Made by a program: the position numbers and the translations under genes. Positions 7,309 to 14,473 of a stretch of 35,899 bases of DNA are shown piece after piece. The notes beneath the pieces were generated by a model. It searched no databases. It saw only the letters and a program-made list of their open reading frames with translations, and had not been told where the DNA came from. Origin of the DNA: Natrinema mahii (GTDB taxonomy: Archaea > Halobacteriota > Halobacteria > Halobacteriales > Natrialbaceae); the NCBI GenBank assembly GCA_000690595.2, contig JHUT02000018.1, positions 1 to 35,899 of the forward strand, in the 5' to 3' direction. How positions within the stretch are numbered: the first letter of the stretch is position 1; each line of letters opens with the position of its first letter.

Positions 7309-8172
7309 TCACCGGGTGAACGACCTCCCCGTCGACGGCCGCGCCGGCCGCTGGCGCTTGTGACGGGTCCGCTCGACCCACGCCTCGAGTCGCGCGACGG
7401 TCTCGGCTTCGACGCCGGTCCGGTCGACGACGGTCGCCGCGTCGACGCCCCCGTCGATCCTGCGACGGAGGATCCGATCGACGGTTTCGGAATCGACCTC
7501 GAGTGTCGTCGCCGGCGACTCGCCGGGATGTAACGGCGAGCCCGACGTTTCGACCGTCAGGTCTGCCGGGATCCCGACGGCTCGAGCGAGCGCCTCGAGC
7601 TCGGTCCGGTAGAGGCCGGCGAGGGGGAGGCAGTCGGCCCCCGTTTCGCCGTGTTTGGCGACCGAGCCGAGGAGGTACTGCGTGCGGTTGATCGGGCCCG
7701 CGACGAGCGCGTCCGTCGCGTTCGCGACGTAGTAGGCACAGGTCATCCGGAGCCGCGACAGCGCGTTGGTGGTCGCGACCAGGTCGTCGGCCGGCCCGGA
7801 CGACGCCCCGATGGTCTCCTGAAACGCCGCCAGGACCGGTTGCAGTTGCAGGCAACTGTGGTCGATGCCCAGCGACGTCGCAACCGCTTCCGCGTTGCGC
7901 GACACCGCCTCGTGGCTCAGAAACGCCGGCATCACGAGTCCCGTGACGCGGTCTTCCCCCGCCGCGTCGACGGCGAACGTCGCGGTCAGCGCCGTCTCGA
8001 CGCCACCGTCGAGCGGGACGACGAACCCGTCCGCGCCGGCGTCGGCGACCACTCGCTCGAGAAACGCCGGTAACTGGTCGCGGAGCTGCGACAGCGCGTC
8101 GTCGGTCGTCGCGAGGCCATCGGGGCCGCGGGGCAGGTCCGCGATCGAGGAGTGGGTGCCGGACACCGTCAT
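7309..8172 (-). CDS. degenerate NAD+ synthetase-like protein (NadE paralogue)
   Basis: A 287-residue protein following the NadE order of motifs with key residues changed. The PP-loop SGGxDS is LDGGVETA (54-61), ARIRM is SRLRM (139-143), GTxNKTE is GPINRTQ (159-165), and KYGDGGAD is KHGETGAD (173-180). The C-terminal Gln/Asp/Glu substrate region is HPGESPATTLEVD. The fold is likely kept, but ATP-dependent amidation of NaAD is doubtful. ATG 8172 is preferred because the 45 residues encoded upstream (from GTG 8307) are Arg-rich and not haloarchaeal-like. However, a minus-strand TATA (cgttatatc, 8328-8336) would place transcription start near 8305, so the longer form or a leader of about 130 bases remains possible. 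Confidence 0.72.
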   Translation of the reverse strand: MTVSGTHSSIADLPRGPDGLATTDDALSQLRDQLPAFLERVVADAGADGFVVPLDGGVETALTATFAVDAAGEDRVTGLVMPAFLSHEAVSRNAEAVATSLGIDHSCLQLQPVLAAFQETIGASSGPADDLVATTNALSRLRMTCAYYVANATDALVAGPINRTQYLLGSVAKHGETGADCLPLAGLYRTELEALARAVGIPADLTVETSGSPLHPGESPATTLEVDSETVDRILRRRIDGGVDAATVVDRTGVEAETVARLEAWVERTRHKRQRPARPSTGRSFTR

Positions 8173-8423
8173 CGAACTCCGGGTGCGACGACCGGTCGGG
8201 ACACGCTCGAGCGGCGGCAGGCGATACCTCCACGGCGACCTCCCGACCGCGGACCGGTCGCCGATCGGCCGTCGGTCGGACGGCGGGACTGCGATTTCAT
8301 CGTTCACTCGAGTGTGACGCTACACACGATATAACGCTTTCCTGGCACATCATTAGCCAGTTAGGCCCCATTCGTGGTATTTGGATGAATATATATCGTG
8401 AAAGGAGATCGAAGATCTGTAGA

Positions 8424-8561
8424 ATGTCAATGTCGAGTTTCGGCCAAGACGTGGCCGATCGTGACGGCCGGTCGGCACCCGTCGCGGACGTGACCGGGAC
8501 CGCCGGCGGCGGACTCGAGCGGAGGAGACGAAAGGCCCTTAAGTTCCCACCCCCTACCTGA
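8424..8561 (+). CDS. candidate micro-protein just upstream of SRP RNA
   Basis: An open frame of 45 codons from ATG 8424 (or 43 from ATG 8430) begins about 30 bases after a good TATA element (gaatatatat, 8387-8396). It ends with TGA at 8559-8561, next to the SRP RNA 5' end. Third codon positions are mostly G or C. The product would start MSSFGQDVADRDGRS and end with a basic ERRRRKALK segment. I do not recognise it. It may instead be an untranslated RNA or an incidental frame over the SRP RNA promoter. Confidence 0.3.
   Translation: MSMSSFGQDVADRDGRSAPVADVTGTAGGGLERRRRKALKFPPPT
8538..8545 (+). promoter_or_regulatory. TATA-like element of SRP RNA
   Basis: The sequence cttaagtt lies about 25 bases before the inferred 5' end of the SRP RNA. 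It overlaps the 3' part of the candidate micro-ORF. Inferred from spacing only. Confidence 0.4.
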
Positions 8562-8562
8562 G

Positions 8563-8873
8563 GATGGACTAGGTCGGGCAGTTTGGCCCTGCTCGTTACC
8601 CGCGCTATGGTCATTAGCGGGGACCGAACGCCGCGGGCGTCCGGTCAGACCGACCGGGGCCCCGGGAGCCAACATGGAAGCCTCGTCCGTCGGGGACAGC
8701 GGTCCACGATGGCCGTCCGCAGGGACGCCCCATCGTGGTTAGCCGGCGACAGCCCATCAGGCGCGGAAGCGAGCAGTGGACCGCCGGACACCTGTCGCTC
8801 GCCGGGTCGCGGGGTGGAGAAGGCAACCGGGATTCCCCCGGTCGGAACGCCGGGCAACCGCGGTCGTCCACAT
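8563..8873 (+). ncRNA. signal recognition particle 7S RNA
   Basis: The archaeal SRP RNA layout is visible. Ends pair through TGGAC (8565-8569) and GTCCA (8866-8870) as helix 1. The 5' domain small helices (8574 onward, with a GTTACCCG segment) follow. Helix 6 is a long hairpin at about 8704-8738 with a GCAG tetraloop at 8719-8722, the SRP19 site. Helix 8 at about 8754-8779 has the invariant ATCAGG/GGAA/GAGCAG arrangement with the GGAA tetraloop at 8765-8768, the SRP54 site. The length of about 310 bases is typical. Exact ends are inferred. With SRP19 and SRP54 it targets membrane and secreted proteins. Confidence 0.93.
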
Positions 8874-8883
8874 TCATACGGCA

Positions 8884-8934
8884 CGAAATTTTACTCTGCA
8901 GGCGCGGCTTCGCCGCGCCTTCGGTAAAATTTCG
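8884..8934. repeat. strong compound hairpin directly after SRP RNA
   Basis: Outer arms cgaaattttac (8884-8894) and gtaaaatttcg (8924-8934) are perfect complements. An inner GC-rich hairpin, ggcgcgg-cttcg-ccgcgcc, lies at 8901-8919. It starts 10 bases after the SRP RNA and could end that transcript. The layout also resembles palindromes I believe are scattered in haloarchaeal intergenic regions. The 230 bases that follow (8935-9164) hold no convincing gene. Confidence 0.7.
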
Positions 8935-9058
8935 ATCAAAAGCACTCCTCCTTCCGTTCCGTTCGCGCTACTCACTTCACGTCAGTCGTCGGCCCGCTCG
9001 CTCACCCTTCGGGTTCGCTCGCGGTCGTATCGGGTAGCCGCCTGCCCTCCCCCGGGTC

Positions 9059-9088
9059 GGACGGCTCTCACTGTCGTTCGAGCCGTCC
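9059..9088. repeat. 9-bp inverted repeat in the gap before the lipoprotein gene
   Basis: ggacggctc (9059-9067) and gagccgtcc (9080-9088) are exact complements with a 12-base loop. It lies in the gene-free gap 8935-9164. No function is evident. Confidence 0.5.
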
Positions 9089-9176
9089 TCCCGGCCGTTT
9101 CTCGATTGACGCTCGTTGTCTCAACCCGGATCACAGAAGGGTAAATATTACTACTACGGTCCGAGTGACTACGGTA

Positions 9177-9968
9177 ATGACAAGTCGCCGACTCGCGGCC
9201 GTCCTCGGCGTCCTGGTCGTCAGCGTCCTGCTGACCGGCTGTGTGGCGCTCGAGGACCCCGAACGCGAGACCGACGAGCCCGACCCCGCAGCGGTCTTCG
9301 AGGGCGCGTACGTCTACAGCGAGGACCTCGAGGACCTCCGGGGCGTACGGCGGGTCGAGATGACCGACGGGAACCGAACCGTGACGGAGGTCCTCCGGAT
9401 CGAGAGACGGCCCTACGTCGACGAGCGAAGCGCGGTCATCGAGGCCTCCGATCCGATCGTAGTCGGAAACCTGTACGTATCGAACGCCACGAAGAACTGG
9501 TACTACTACCCGGGCGCGGACGTCGCAAAGCACTTCGACCCGGCCGAGGCGTTCGATAGCGAGGCGATCCGGTCGAGTCGCGCCGAGCGGGCCGACGAGG
9601 TCCGCAACCTCTACGACCTCGGGTACCGGGGTACCGACCGGGTCGCGGATCGGGAGGCCCACGTCCTCGCCGTCGAGGCGAAAAACGAAACCGTCGAGCG
9701 CGACGTGTCCCTGATCGTCGGCGACACCGAGTTCGTCCTCCCGCTGGAGACGGACGATCCGCGGGACGAGATCGACGTCGTCGAGCAGCGCCTCTGGATC
9801 GATACGGAGTACGACTACCCGCTGAAAGAGCGACTGGTCTATGAAACCCCTGACGGCGAGCGCTACGAACTGCGCATGGAGTACGAGTCGATCGCGTTCA
9901 ACGTCGGGCTCGAGGACGACCGGTTCGCGTTCGATCCGCCCGAAAACACCACCGTCGAGGAGTGGTAA
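9177..9968 (+). CDS. secreted lipoprotein, LolA-like
   Basis: A 263-residue protein with an N-terminal signal peptide (MTSRRLAAVLGVLVVSVLL) and lipobox LTGC, giving a lipid-anchored Cys at about residue 21. The mature part has repeated beta-strand patterns (YVYSEDLEDLRGVRRVEMTD, then EYDYPLKERLVYETPDGERY near the C-terminus) resembling archaeal LolA/outer-membrane-lipoprotein-carrier-like proteins. In archaea such proteins are cell-surface lipoproteins of unknown task. ATG 9177 was chosen over GTG 9165 because a TATA element (taaatatta, 9142-9150) puts transcription start near 9171. It converges with mscS, leaving three bases between stops. Confidence 0.75.
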   Translation: MTSRRLAAVLGVLVVSVLLTGCVALEDPERETDEPDPAAVFEGAYVYSEDLEDLRGVRRVEMTDGNRTVTEVLRIERRPYVDERSAVIEASDPIVVGNLYVSNATKNWYYYPGADVAKHFDPAEAFDSEAIRSSRAERADEVRNLYDLGYRGTDRVADREAHVLAVEAKNETVERDVSLIVGDTEFVLPLETDDPRDEIDVVEQRLWIDTEYDYPLKERLVYETPDGERYELRMEYESIAFNVGLEDDRFAFDPPENTTVEEW

Positions 9969-9971
9969 CCC

Positions 9972-10901
9972 CTATTCCGCCGGCTGGACGACGCTTTGCC
10001 CGTCGTCGGCCTCGAATCTGAGTCCGCCCTCGAGGGTGCGGACGGGGTAGGGAATGTCGATGCCCTCCTCGTCGAAGCGGCGTTTGACGGCGGTGACGTA
10101 CTCCCCGCGGGTTCGGACGAAGTCGGCCCGCGACGGGTTCGAGATCCAGAACCGCGACTGGAGGCCGACGTCGGAGTCGCCCAGTTCCGTCAGCCGGACG
10201 GAGGGTTCGGGGTCGTCCATGATGTCGGGGTGGCGTTCGGCCTCCTCGACGATGATCTCGGTCGCCTGCTCGATGTCGTCGTCGTACCCGATCCCGAAGA
10301 CGAACTTCAGGCGGAGTTTGTCGGCGTCGACGGGGTTCTTGAGGACGCCGTCGGTCAGCGCCGAGTTGGGGACGGTAAGCAGTTCGTTGTCGAACGTTCG
10401 CACGCGGGTGACTCGGAGGCTGATGTCCTCGACGACGCCGGAGTAATCGCCGTTGTCCCACTCGATCCAGTCGCCGATCCGGAACGGCTTGTCGGTGTAG
10501 ATGAACACGCCCGCCACGAAGTTCGAGATCACGTCCTGCATCGCCAGTCCGATCGCGAGCGCGCCGGCCGCGGCGATGCCGGCCATCGATACTAGGAAGT
10601 TCCCGTAGCCGGCGAAGCCGAAGGCGACCGCGAACGCGAGAAAGGCGACGCCAAACCGCGTGACCATCAACAGCGGGTTCTTGGCGTGGTCGTCCAGCTC
10701 GCGTCGGTCGAGGGCGCGGCCGACCAGCGGAACGAGAAAGAGCCGGCCGACGAACCAGATCGCGGCGAGCGCGACCAGAAACCGGATCGCGCCCTCGGCG
10801 ACGCCGGCCTGAGCCGCCGTGAGTCCCGCGTCGTCGAGCGTCTCGCCGATCACGCCCAGGACGATCGCGGGCAGCGATGCGCCGACCGCGCCGCCGGTCA
10901 T
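9972..10901 (-). CDS. MscS-family mechanosensitive ion channel
   Basis: A 309-residue protein with an extra N-terminal membrane segment and two further transmembrane helices. The pore helix region, GIAAAGALAIGLAMQDVISNFVAGVFI, is followed by the beta-domain (FRIGDWIEW, VEDISLRVTRVRTFDNELLTVPNS) typical of MscS. It should open under membrane tension to release solutes during hypo-osmotic shock, which matters for halophiles. Its start overlaps the stop of the yhbY-like gene as ATGA, so it is probably translationally coupled and part of the RNase P4 - YhbY - MscS transcript. Confidence 0.92.
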   Translation of the reverse strand: MTGGAVGASLPAIVLGVIGETLDDAGLTAAQAGVAEGAIRFLVALAAIWFVGRLFLVPLVGRALDRRELDDHAKNPLLMVTRFGVAFLAFAVAFGFAGYGNFLVSMAGIAAAGALAIGLAMQDVISNFVAGVFIYTDKPFRIGDWIEWDNGDYSGVVEDISLRVTRVRTFDNELLTVPNSALTDGVLKNPVDADKLRLKFVFGIGYDDDIEQATEIIVEEAERHPDIMDDPEPSVRLTELGDSDVGLQSRFWISNPSRADFVRTRGEYVTAVKRRFDEEGIDIPYPVRTLEGGLRFEADDGQSVVQPAE

Positions 10902-11146
10902 CGGTACAGCACCGCGGTGTGACCGCGCGTCTCGACGAGATCGGCGTTGACGCGGTCCGCGAGATCGGCTGCCTTCTCCGCGGTCGAACTACCGGCGCGG
11001 GCCGCGCGCAGGAATTTCACCTTCACGAGGTCTCTATCGTCCAATTGATCGTTGAGTTCGTCGACGACGGCGTCGACGCCGCTCTTGCCGACCCAGACGG
11101 TGACGTCGAGATCGTGTGCACGCCGTTTACGTTCTGCTGTATCCAT
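10898..11146 (-). CDS. YhbY/CRM-domain RNA-binding protein
   Basis: An 82-residue protein from ATG 11146; the frame could start further upstream but the family begins here. Features include KRRAHDLDVTVWVGKSGVDAVV with the GKSG loop, then LVKVKFLRAARAG and a LVETRGHTAVLYR end, all typical of the CRS1-YhbY domain that binds ribosomal or pre-ribosomal RNA. It sits 84 bases after an RNase P protein gene and overlaps mscS by four bases, consistent with an RNA-processing operon with mscS at the end. Confidence 0.9.
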   Translation of the reverse strand: MDTAERKRRAHDLDVTVWVGKSGVDAVVDELNDQLDDRDLVKVKFLRAARAGSSTAEKAADLADRVNADLVETRGHTAVLYR

Positions 11147-11230
11147 GGCCCCGAATAGCGAAGCGAGCCGTTTCAATCTTCTCGATTCGGAATCGCCGCG
11201 CGCTGACGGCGGCGGATCCGCGACGGCCGC

Positions 11231-11539
11231 TCACTCCTCGTAGGGGTATCTGGCGTGGGCACCGCAGTCACAGGTGATGACCACGTGGCCGTCCTGTAGC
11301 CTGACGCGGGCGTTGGTCCCCGGCCGGAGATACGCGTCGCACCGATCGCAGGTGAACCGGCGGAACCGCCGCGGGAGCGACAACCGGTTTCGCTCCGCGA
11401 CCCGTCGGGCGAGTCGGACGTAGTACCGCGCCCGGTCGTCCTCGCCGTCCGCGGCCGCCGCTCGAGCGAGGTCGTGGAGGCGCTCGATCCGCTCGGCCGC
11501 GATGTCCATACGCGTGTGTTCGTCGGTCGACGTATCCAT
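11231..11539 (-). CDS. rnp4: ribonuclease P protein component 4 (Rpp21 family)
   Basis: About 102 residues. An N-terminal helical region (ERIERLHDLARAAAADGEDD, YVRLARRVAERNRLSLPRRF) is followed by a zinc ribbon with Cys pairs in FTCDRCDAYL and TCDCGAHARYPY. This is the archaeal Rpp21/Rnp4 subunit of RNase P, which matures tRNA 5' ends. ATG 11539 gives a short extra lead (MDTSTDEHTR); ATG 11509 (MDIAAERIERL) is an equally plausible start and closer to the family norm. It is the first gene of a probable operon with yhbY and mscS. Confidence 0.88.
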   Translation of the reverse strand: MDTSTDEHTRMDIAAERIERLHDLARAAAADGEDDRARYYVRLARRVAERNRLSLPRRFRRFTCDRCDAYLRPGTNARVRLQDGHVVITCDCGAHARYPYEE

Positions 11540-11670
11540 GTTGCGCTCCGGAACGGTCGGGCGCTGTCGTGTTCCCTGCAAACGCGACACAAGCCCTTGG
11601 CCACGGCGAATGTACCGTCGATTGAAAAGATTCTTTACCCGTCCACGTATTCGACAGTAGTACGCAGTAC

Positions 11671-11680
11671 TGTTATATAT
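11671..11680 (+). promoter_or_regulatory. TATA element of the first SBP gene
   Basis: The sequence tgttatatat lies about 33 bases before ATG 11709. The context tactgttatat also occurs before the second paralogue (14432-14443), so the promoters appear to have been duplicated with the genes. The spacing disfavours the upstream GTG at 11694 as start. Confidence 0.6.
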
Positions 11681-11708
11681 CGCATACAAAGAGGTGCAAG
11701 CAAACGGA

Positions 11709-13508
11709 ATGAATTGGTCCCCATCTTCGCCCGACGACGGCGTTAGCAGGCGCTCGTTTCTGGCCGCCGGTGCGGCCGGCGCTGCAGTGACGACGAGCGG
11801 CTGTATCGACCGCGTGCGACGCGTCGTCGAACAGGCAGGAGACAATCAGTTGTCGCTCTCGATCACGACGCTCCCGGCGGACGCCGATCGACAGAACGTC
11901 CAGATCGCACGCCGACTCGAAACGAACCTCGAGAAGGTCGGTATCGACGTCTCGCTGGACATGCGCTCGCCATCGGAGCTGTTGAAAGCCGTCCTGCTCG
12001 ACCACGAGTTCGACCTCTACATCGGCCGTCACCCCGCCGACTACGACCCGGACTTTCTCTACGACGCCCTTCACTCCACGTTCGCCACCGAACGCGGCTG
12101 GCAGAACCCCTTCGGGTTCGCCAACATGTACTTCGATACCCTCCTCGAGGAACAGCGTCGACTCGACGGCGAGCAACGGAAGCAACGCCTCGGGTCGGTC
12201 CTGCACGGCCTGGCCCAAGAGAAACCGTTCGAACCGATCTGTTTTCCCGACGAGCGCCGCGTCGCGCGAACCGACGGGTTCGAGGGCTGGGACGAGGGCA
12301 CGCTCCCGACCCGACACGGCTATCTCGGACTCGAGGGCGACGGCCGCCTCCACGCGCTCGTGACCGACAGCCGAATGACGGGGAATCTCAACCCCCTCTC
12401 GGCGACGGCTCGAGAGCGGGACACGACGATCGATCTGCTCTACGACTCGCTGTTGAGCGAGCGCAACGGCGACCTCGTCCCCTGGCTCGCCGAGTCGGTC
12501 GAGTGGTCCGCGACGCCGGACGACGACGCGACCGATGAGCAAAGCGACGCGAACGCCGACGGCGAGCGACGGACGGTCTCGATCACGCTCCGGGAGGACT
12601 GCCGGTTCCACGACGGCGAGCCACTGACCGCGTCCGACGTGGCCTTCACCTACCGGTTCCTCGAGGACACGTCGCTCGGACGAGCGCCCGAATCGCCGGC
12701 ACCGAGATACCGCGGCCAAGTCGAGATGGTCGACTCGGTCACGGCCGAAGACGACCGTCGGCTGACGATTTCCCTGCGGGGCGAAAAACCGGCCGGGCAA
12801 CGGGCACTGACCGTCCCGATCCTCCCCAAACACGTGTGGCAGGACCTGATCGATCAACAGGCGTCCGACGGCGAGTTTTCCGCGCCACAGGGCCGGTGGG
12901 CGGCCGCCACCGGGGATCACATCCCGCCGATCGGGAGCGGTCCCTACCGGTTCGAGAGCCACAGCGAGGACGAACAGGTGGTCCTCGAGCGATACGAGGA
13001 TCACTTCACGCTGCGGGAAACCGTCGACCTCGGCGAGCCGGTCCCCGGCGGGATCCGGTTCACCGTCGATCCCGGAAGTACGTCATCGATCAGGCGGGTC
13101 GACGACGGGGGTGCGGATCTGACGGCCTCGATGCTCAACGCACACTCGCTCGGTGCCATCCCCGACACCCCGAACGTCCGCCAGCTGTCTTCCCCTCACC
13201 GGACCTTCTATTATGTCGGCTTTAACGTCCGCAACGCCCCGCTCAGTAATCCCCACTTCCGTCGGGCGATCACGCAACTGATCGACAAGGAGACGATCGT
13301 CGACGAGGTCTTCTACGATCACGCGACGCCGACCGCGACGCCGGTGACCGACGACTGGGTCCCGGCGACCCTCGAGTGGGGCGGTGAAGACCCGGTGACG
13401 CCGTTTGTCGGTTCGAACGGCCGTCTCAACGTCGAGGCCGCGAAGTCGGCCTTCGAGACGGCCGGCTTCCGATACGATGATAACGGACGGTTGCTTGGAG
13501 GCTACTAA
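11709..13508 (+). CDS. Tat-exported solute-binding lipoprotein, SBP_bac_5 family, apparently circularly permuted (copy 1)
   Basis: A 599-residue protein with twin arginine at 14-15 and a lipobox ending at C32, so it is a Tat lipoprotein on the outer face. Residues 47-200 look like the usual C-terminal lobe of peptide/nickel-binding proteins (LSLSITTLPADADRQ, VGIDVSL, FDLYIGRHPADYDPDF, then N-P-F-G-F and a D-x-L-L repeat). The usual N-terminal part follows: TGNLNPL at 224, FHDGEPLTASDVAFTY near 300, and GFNVRNAPLSNPHFRRAITQ near 507. The protein stops at AGFRYDDNGRL, exactly where the C-terminal lobe normally continues. No permease or ATPase is adjacent. The ligand is unknown. The PAP2 gene starts five bases downstream. 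Confidence 0.85.
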   Translation: MNWSPSSPDDGVSRRSFLAAGAAGAAVTTSGCIDRVRRVVEQAGDNQLSLSITTLPADADRQNVQIARRLETNLEKVGIDVSLDMRSPSELLKAVLLDHEFDLYIGRHPADYDPDFLYDALHSTFATERGWQNPFGFANMYFDTLLEEQRRLDGEQRKQRLGSVLHGLAQEKPFEPICFPDERRVARTDGFEGWDEGTLPTRHGYLGLEGDGRLHALVTDSRMTGNLNPLSATARERDTTIDLLYDSLLSERNGDLVPWLAESVEWSATPDDDATDEQSDANADGERRTVSITLREDCRFHDGEPLTASDVAFTYRFLEDTSLGRAPESPAPRYRGQVEMVDSVTAEDDRRLTISLRGEKPAGQRALTVPILPKHVWQDLIDQQASDGEFSAPQGRWAAATGDHIPPIGSGPYRFESHSEDEQVVLERYEDHFTLRETVDLGEPVPGGIRFTVDPGSTSSIRRVDDGGADLTASMLNAHSLGAIPDTPNVRQLSSPHRTFYYVGFNVRNAPLSNPHFRRAITQLIDKETIVDEVFYDHATPTATPVTDDWVPATLEWGGEDPVTPFVGSNGRLNVEAAKSAFETAGFRYDDNGRLLGGY

Positions 13509-13513
13509 CAGCG

Positions 13514-14377
13514 ATGCTCGCCGAGGTGCTGACACAGGTCGCCCTCGTTATCGGGATCTTGCTCCCGATTTCGGTCCTCGTCTTTATCGGTCGCGAGCGC
13601 CTCGTCCGGACCCGAGCCGAGTGGCGTGACCGCCTGCGGACGAACGCACCGGTCATCGCCGTGTTGCTCGTCGTGTTGTTGATAAACCGCGTCGCCAGAC
13701 AGACGGCACCGGAACTCTCTCGGAAGGTCGGGGTCCATCTGACCGCGACGTTTTACAACGTCGAAGGGGAGTTCATCCTCCTGTTCAAGTCGGTCGAGAC
13801 GCCGGAGCTGACAGCGTACTTCGCGTCCGTCTACGTCTTCGGCTACACGTTCTTGCTGATCTTCCCGGTCATTGCGTACTTCATGCTCTCGGACACGCGG
13901 ACCTTCCGACGGCTGTTGGCAGCCTACGCCCTCAACTACGCGATCGGGCTCGTCCTGTATATCCTCATCATCGCGTACGGGCCACGGAACGTGATGCCGG
14001 CCGAACTCACCGAGCGGATGCTGTACGACACGAACCCCCAGTACCAGTATCTCACCCGGGAGGTAAACGCCAACACCAACGTCTTCCCGTCGCTGCATAC
14101 CTCGCTGTCGGCGACCGTCGCGGCGTTCGCGTCGATGACGCGTTCGGCGTACCCCAAGTGGTTCCCCATCGCGGTCGTGTTGGCCGCAAGCGTCGCGATC
14201 TCGACGATGTATCTCGGGATCCACTGGGGGATCGACGTCGCCGCGGGGCTGGTCCTCGCGGCGGCCTGTGTCGTCCTCTCGGACAAACTGGTCGGGCGGT
14301 GGTCGCTGTCCGACCTGTTCGGGGACCGCTTCGAAGGGCTCAGCGACCGACTGCCACGGCTTCGCCGGGAGGAGTGA
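13514..14377 (+). CDS. PAP2 / inositolphosphorylceramide synthase-like membrane protein
   Basis: A 287-residue polytopic membrane protein, with six or so hydrophobic segments. It bears the PAP2 second motif NVFPSLHTS (about 189-197) and a third motif STMYLGIHWGIDVAAG (about 229-244), where Thr-Met replace the Arg-x of classical PAP2 phosphatases. The His and Asp remain. This form matches the AUR1/PAP2_3 lipid phosphotransferase branch. It probably acts on a lipid head group at the outer membrane face; phosphatase or transferase activity cannot be decided. It starts five bases after the first SBP gene stops, so it should be co-transcribed, and is followed by the second SBP paralogue with its own promoter. 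Confidence 0.82.
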   Translation: MLAEVLTQVALVIGILLPISVLVFIGRERLVRTRAEWRDRLRTNAPVIAVLLVVLLINRVARQTAPELSRKVGVHLTATFYNVEGEFILLFKSVETPELTAYFASVYVFGYTFLLIFPVIAYFMLSDTRTFRRLLAAYALNYAIGLVLYILIIAYGPRNVMPAELTERMLYDTNPQYQYLTREVNANTNVFPSLHTSLSATVAAFASMTRSAYPKWFPIAVVLAASVAISTMYLGIHWGIDVAAGLVLAAACVVLSDKLVGRWSLSDLFGDRFEGLSDRLPRLRREE

Positions 14378-14431
14378 CTCCCGGTGACCGGCCGACCTGT
14401 CGGGCGATCGTCGGCCGTTGACCGAGCGCAA

Positions 14432-14443
14432 TACTGTTATATC
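14432..14443 (+). promoter_or_regulatory. TATA element of the second SBP gene
   Basis: The sequence tactgttatatc lies about 36 bases before ATG 14474 and shares its core with the promoter at 11671-11680. An ATG at 14458 is in another frame. Confidence 0.55.
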
Positions 14444-14473
14444 GTGGCTCTGCAACTATGATAGACGAACGAA

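Noticed and set aside
8172-8307. N-terminal extension of the NadE-like protein from GTG 8307
   Set aside because: The 45 residues are strongly basic and unlike haloarchaeal proteins. It is kept as an alternative only because a TATA box fits that start.
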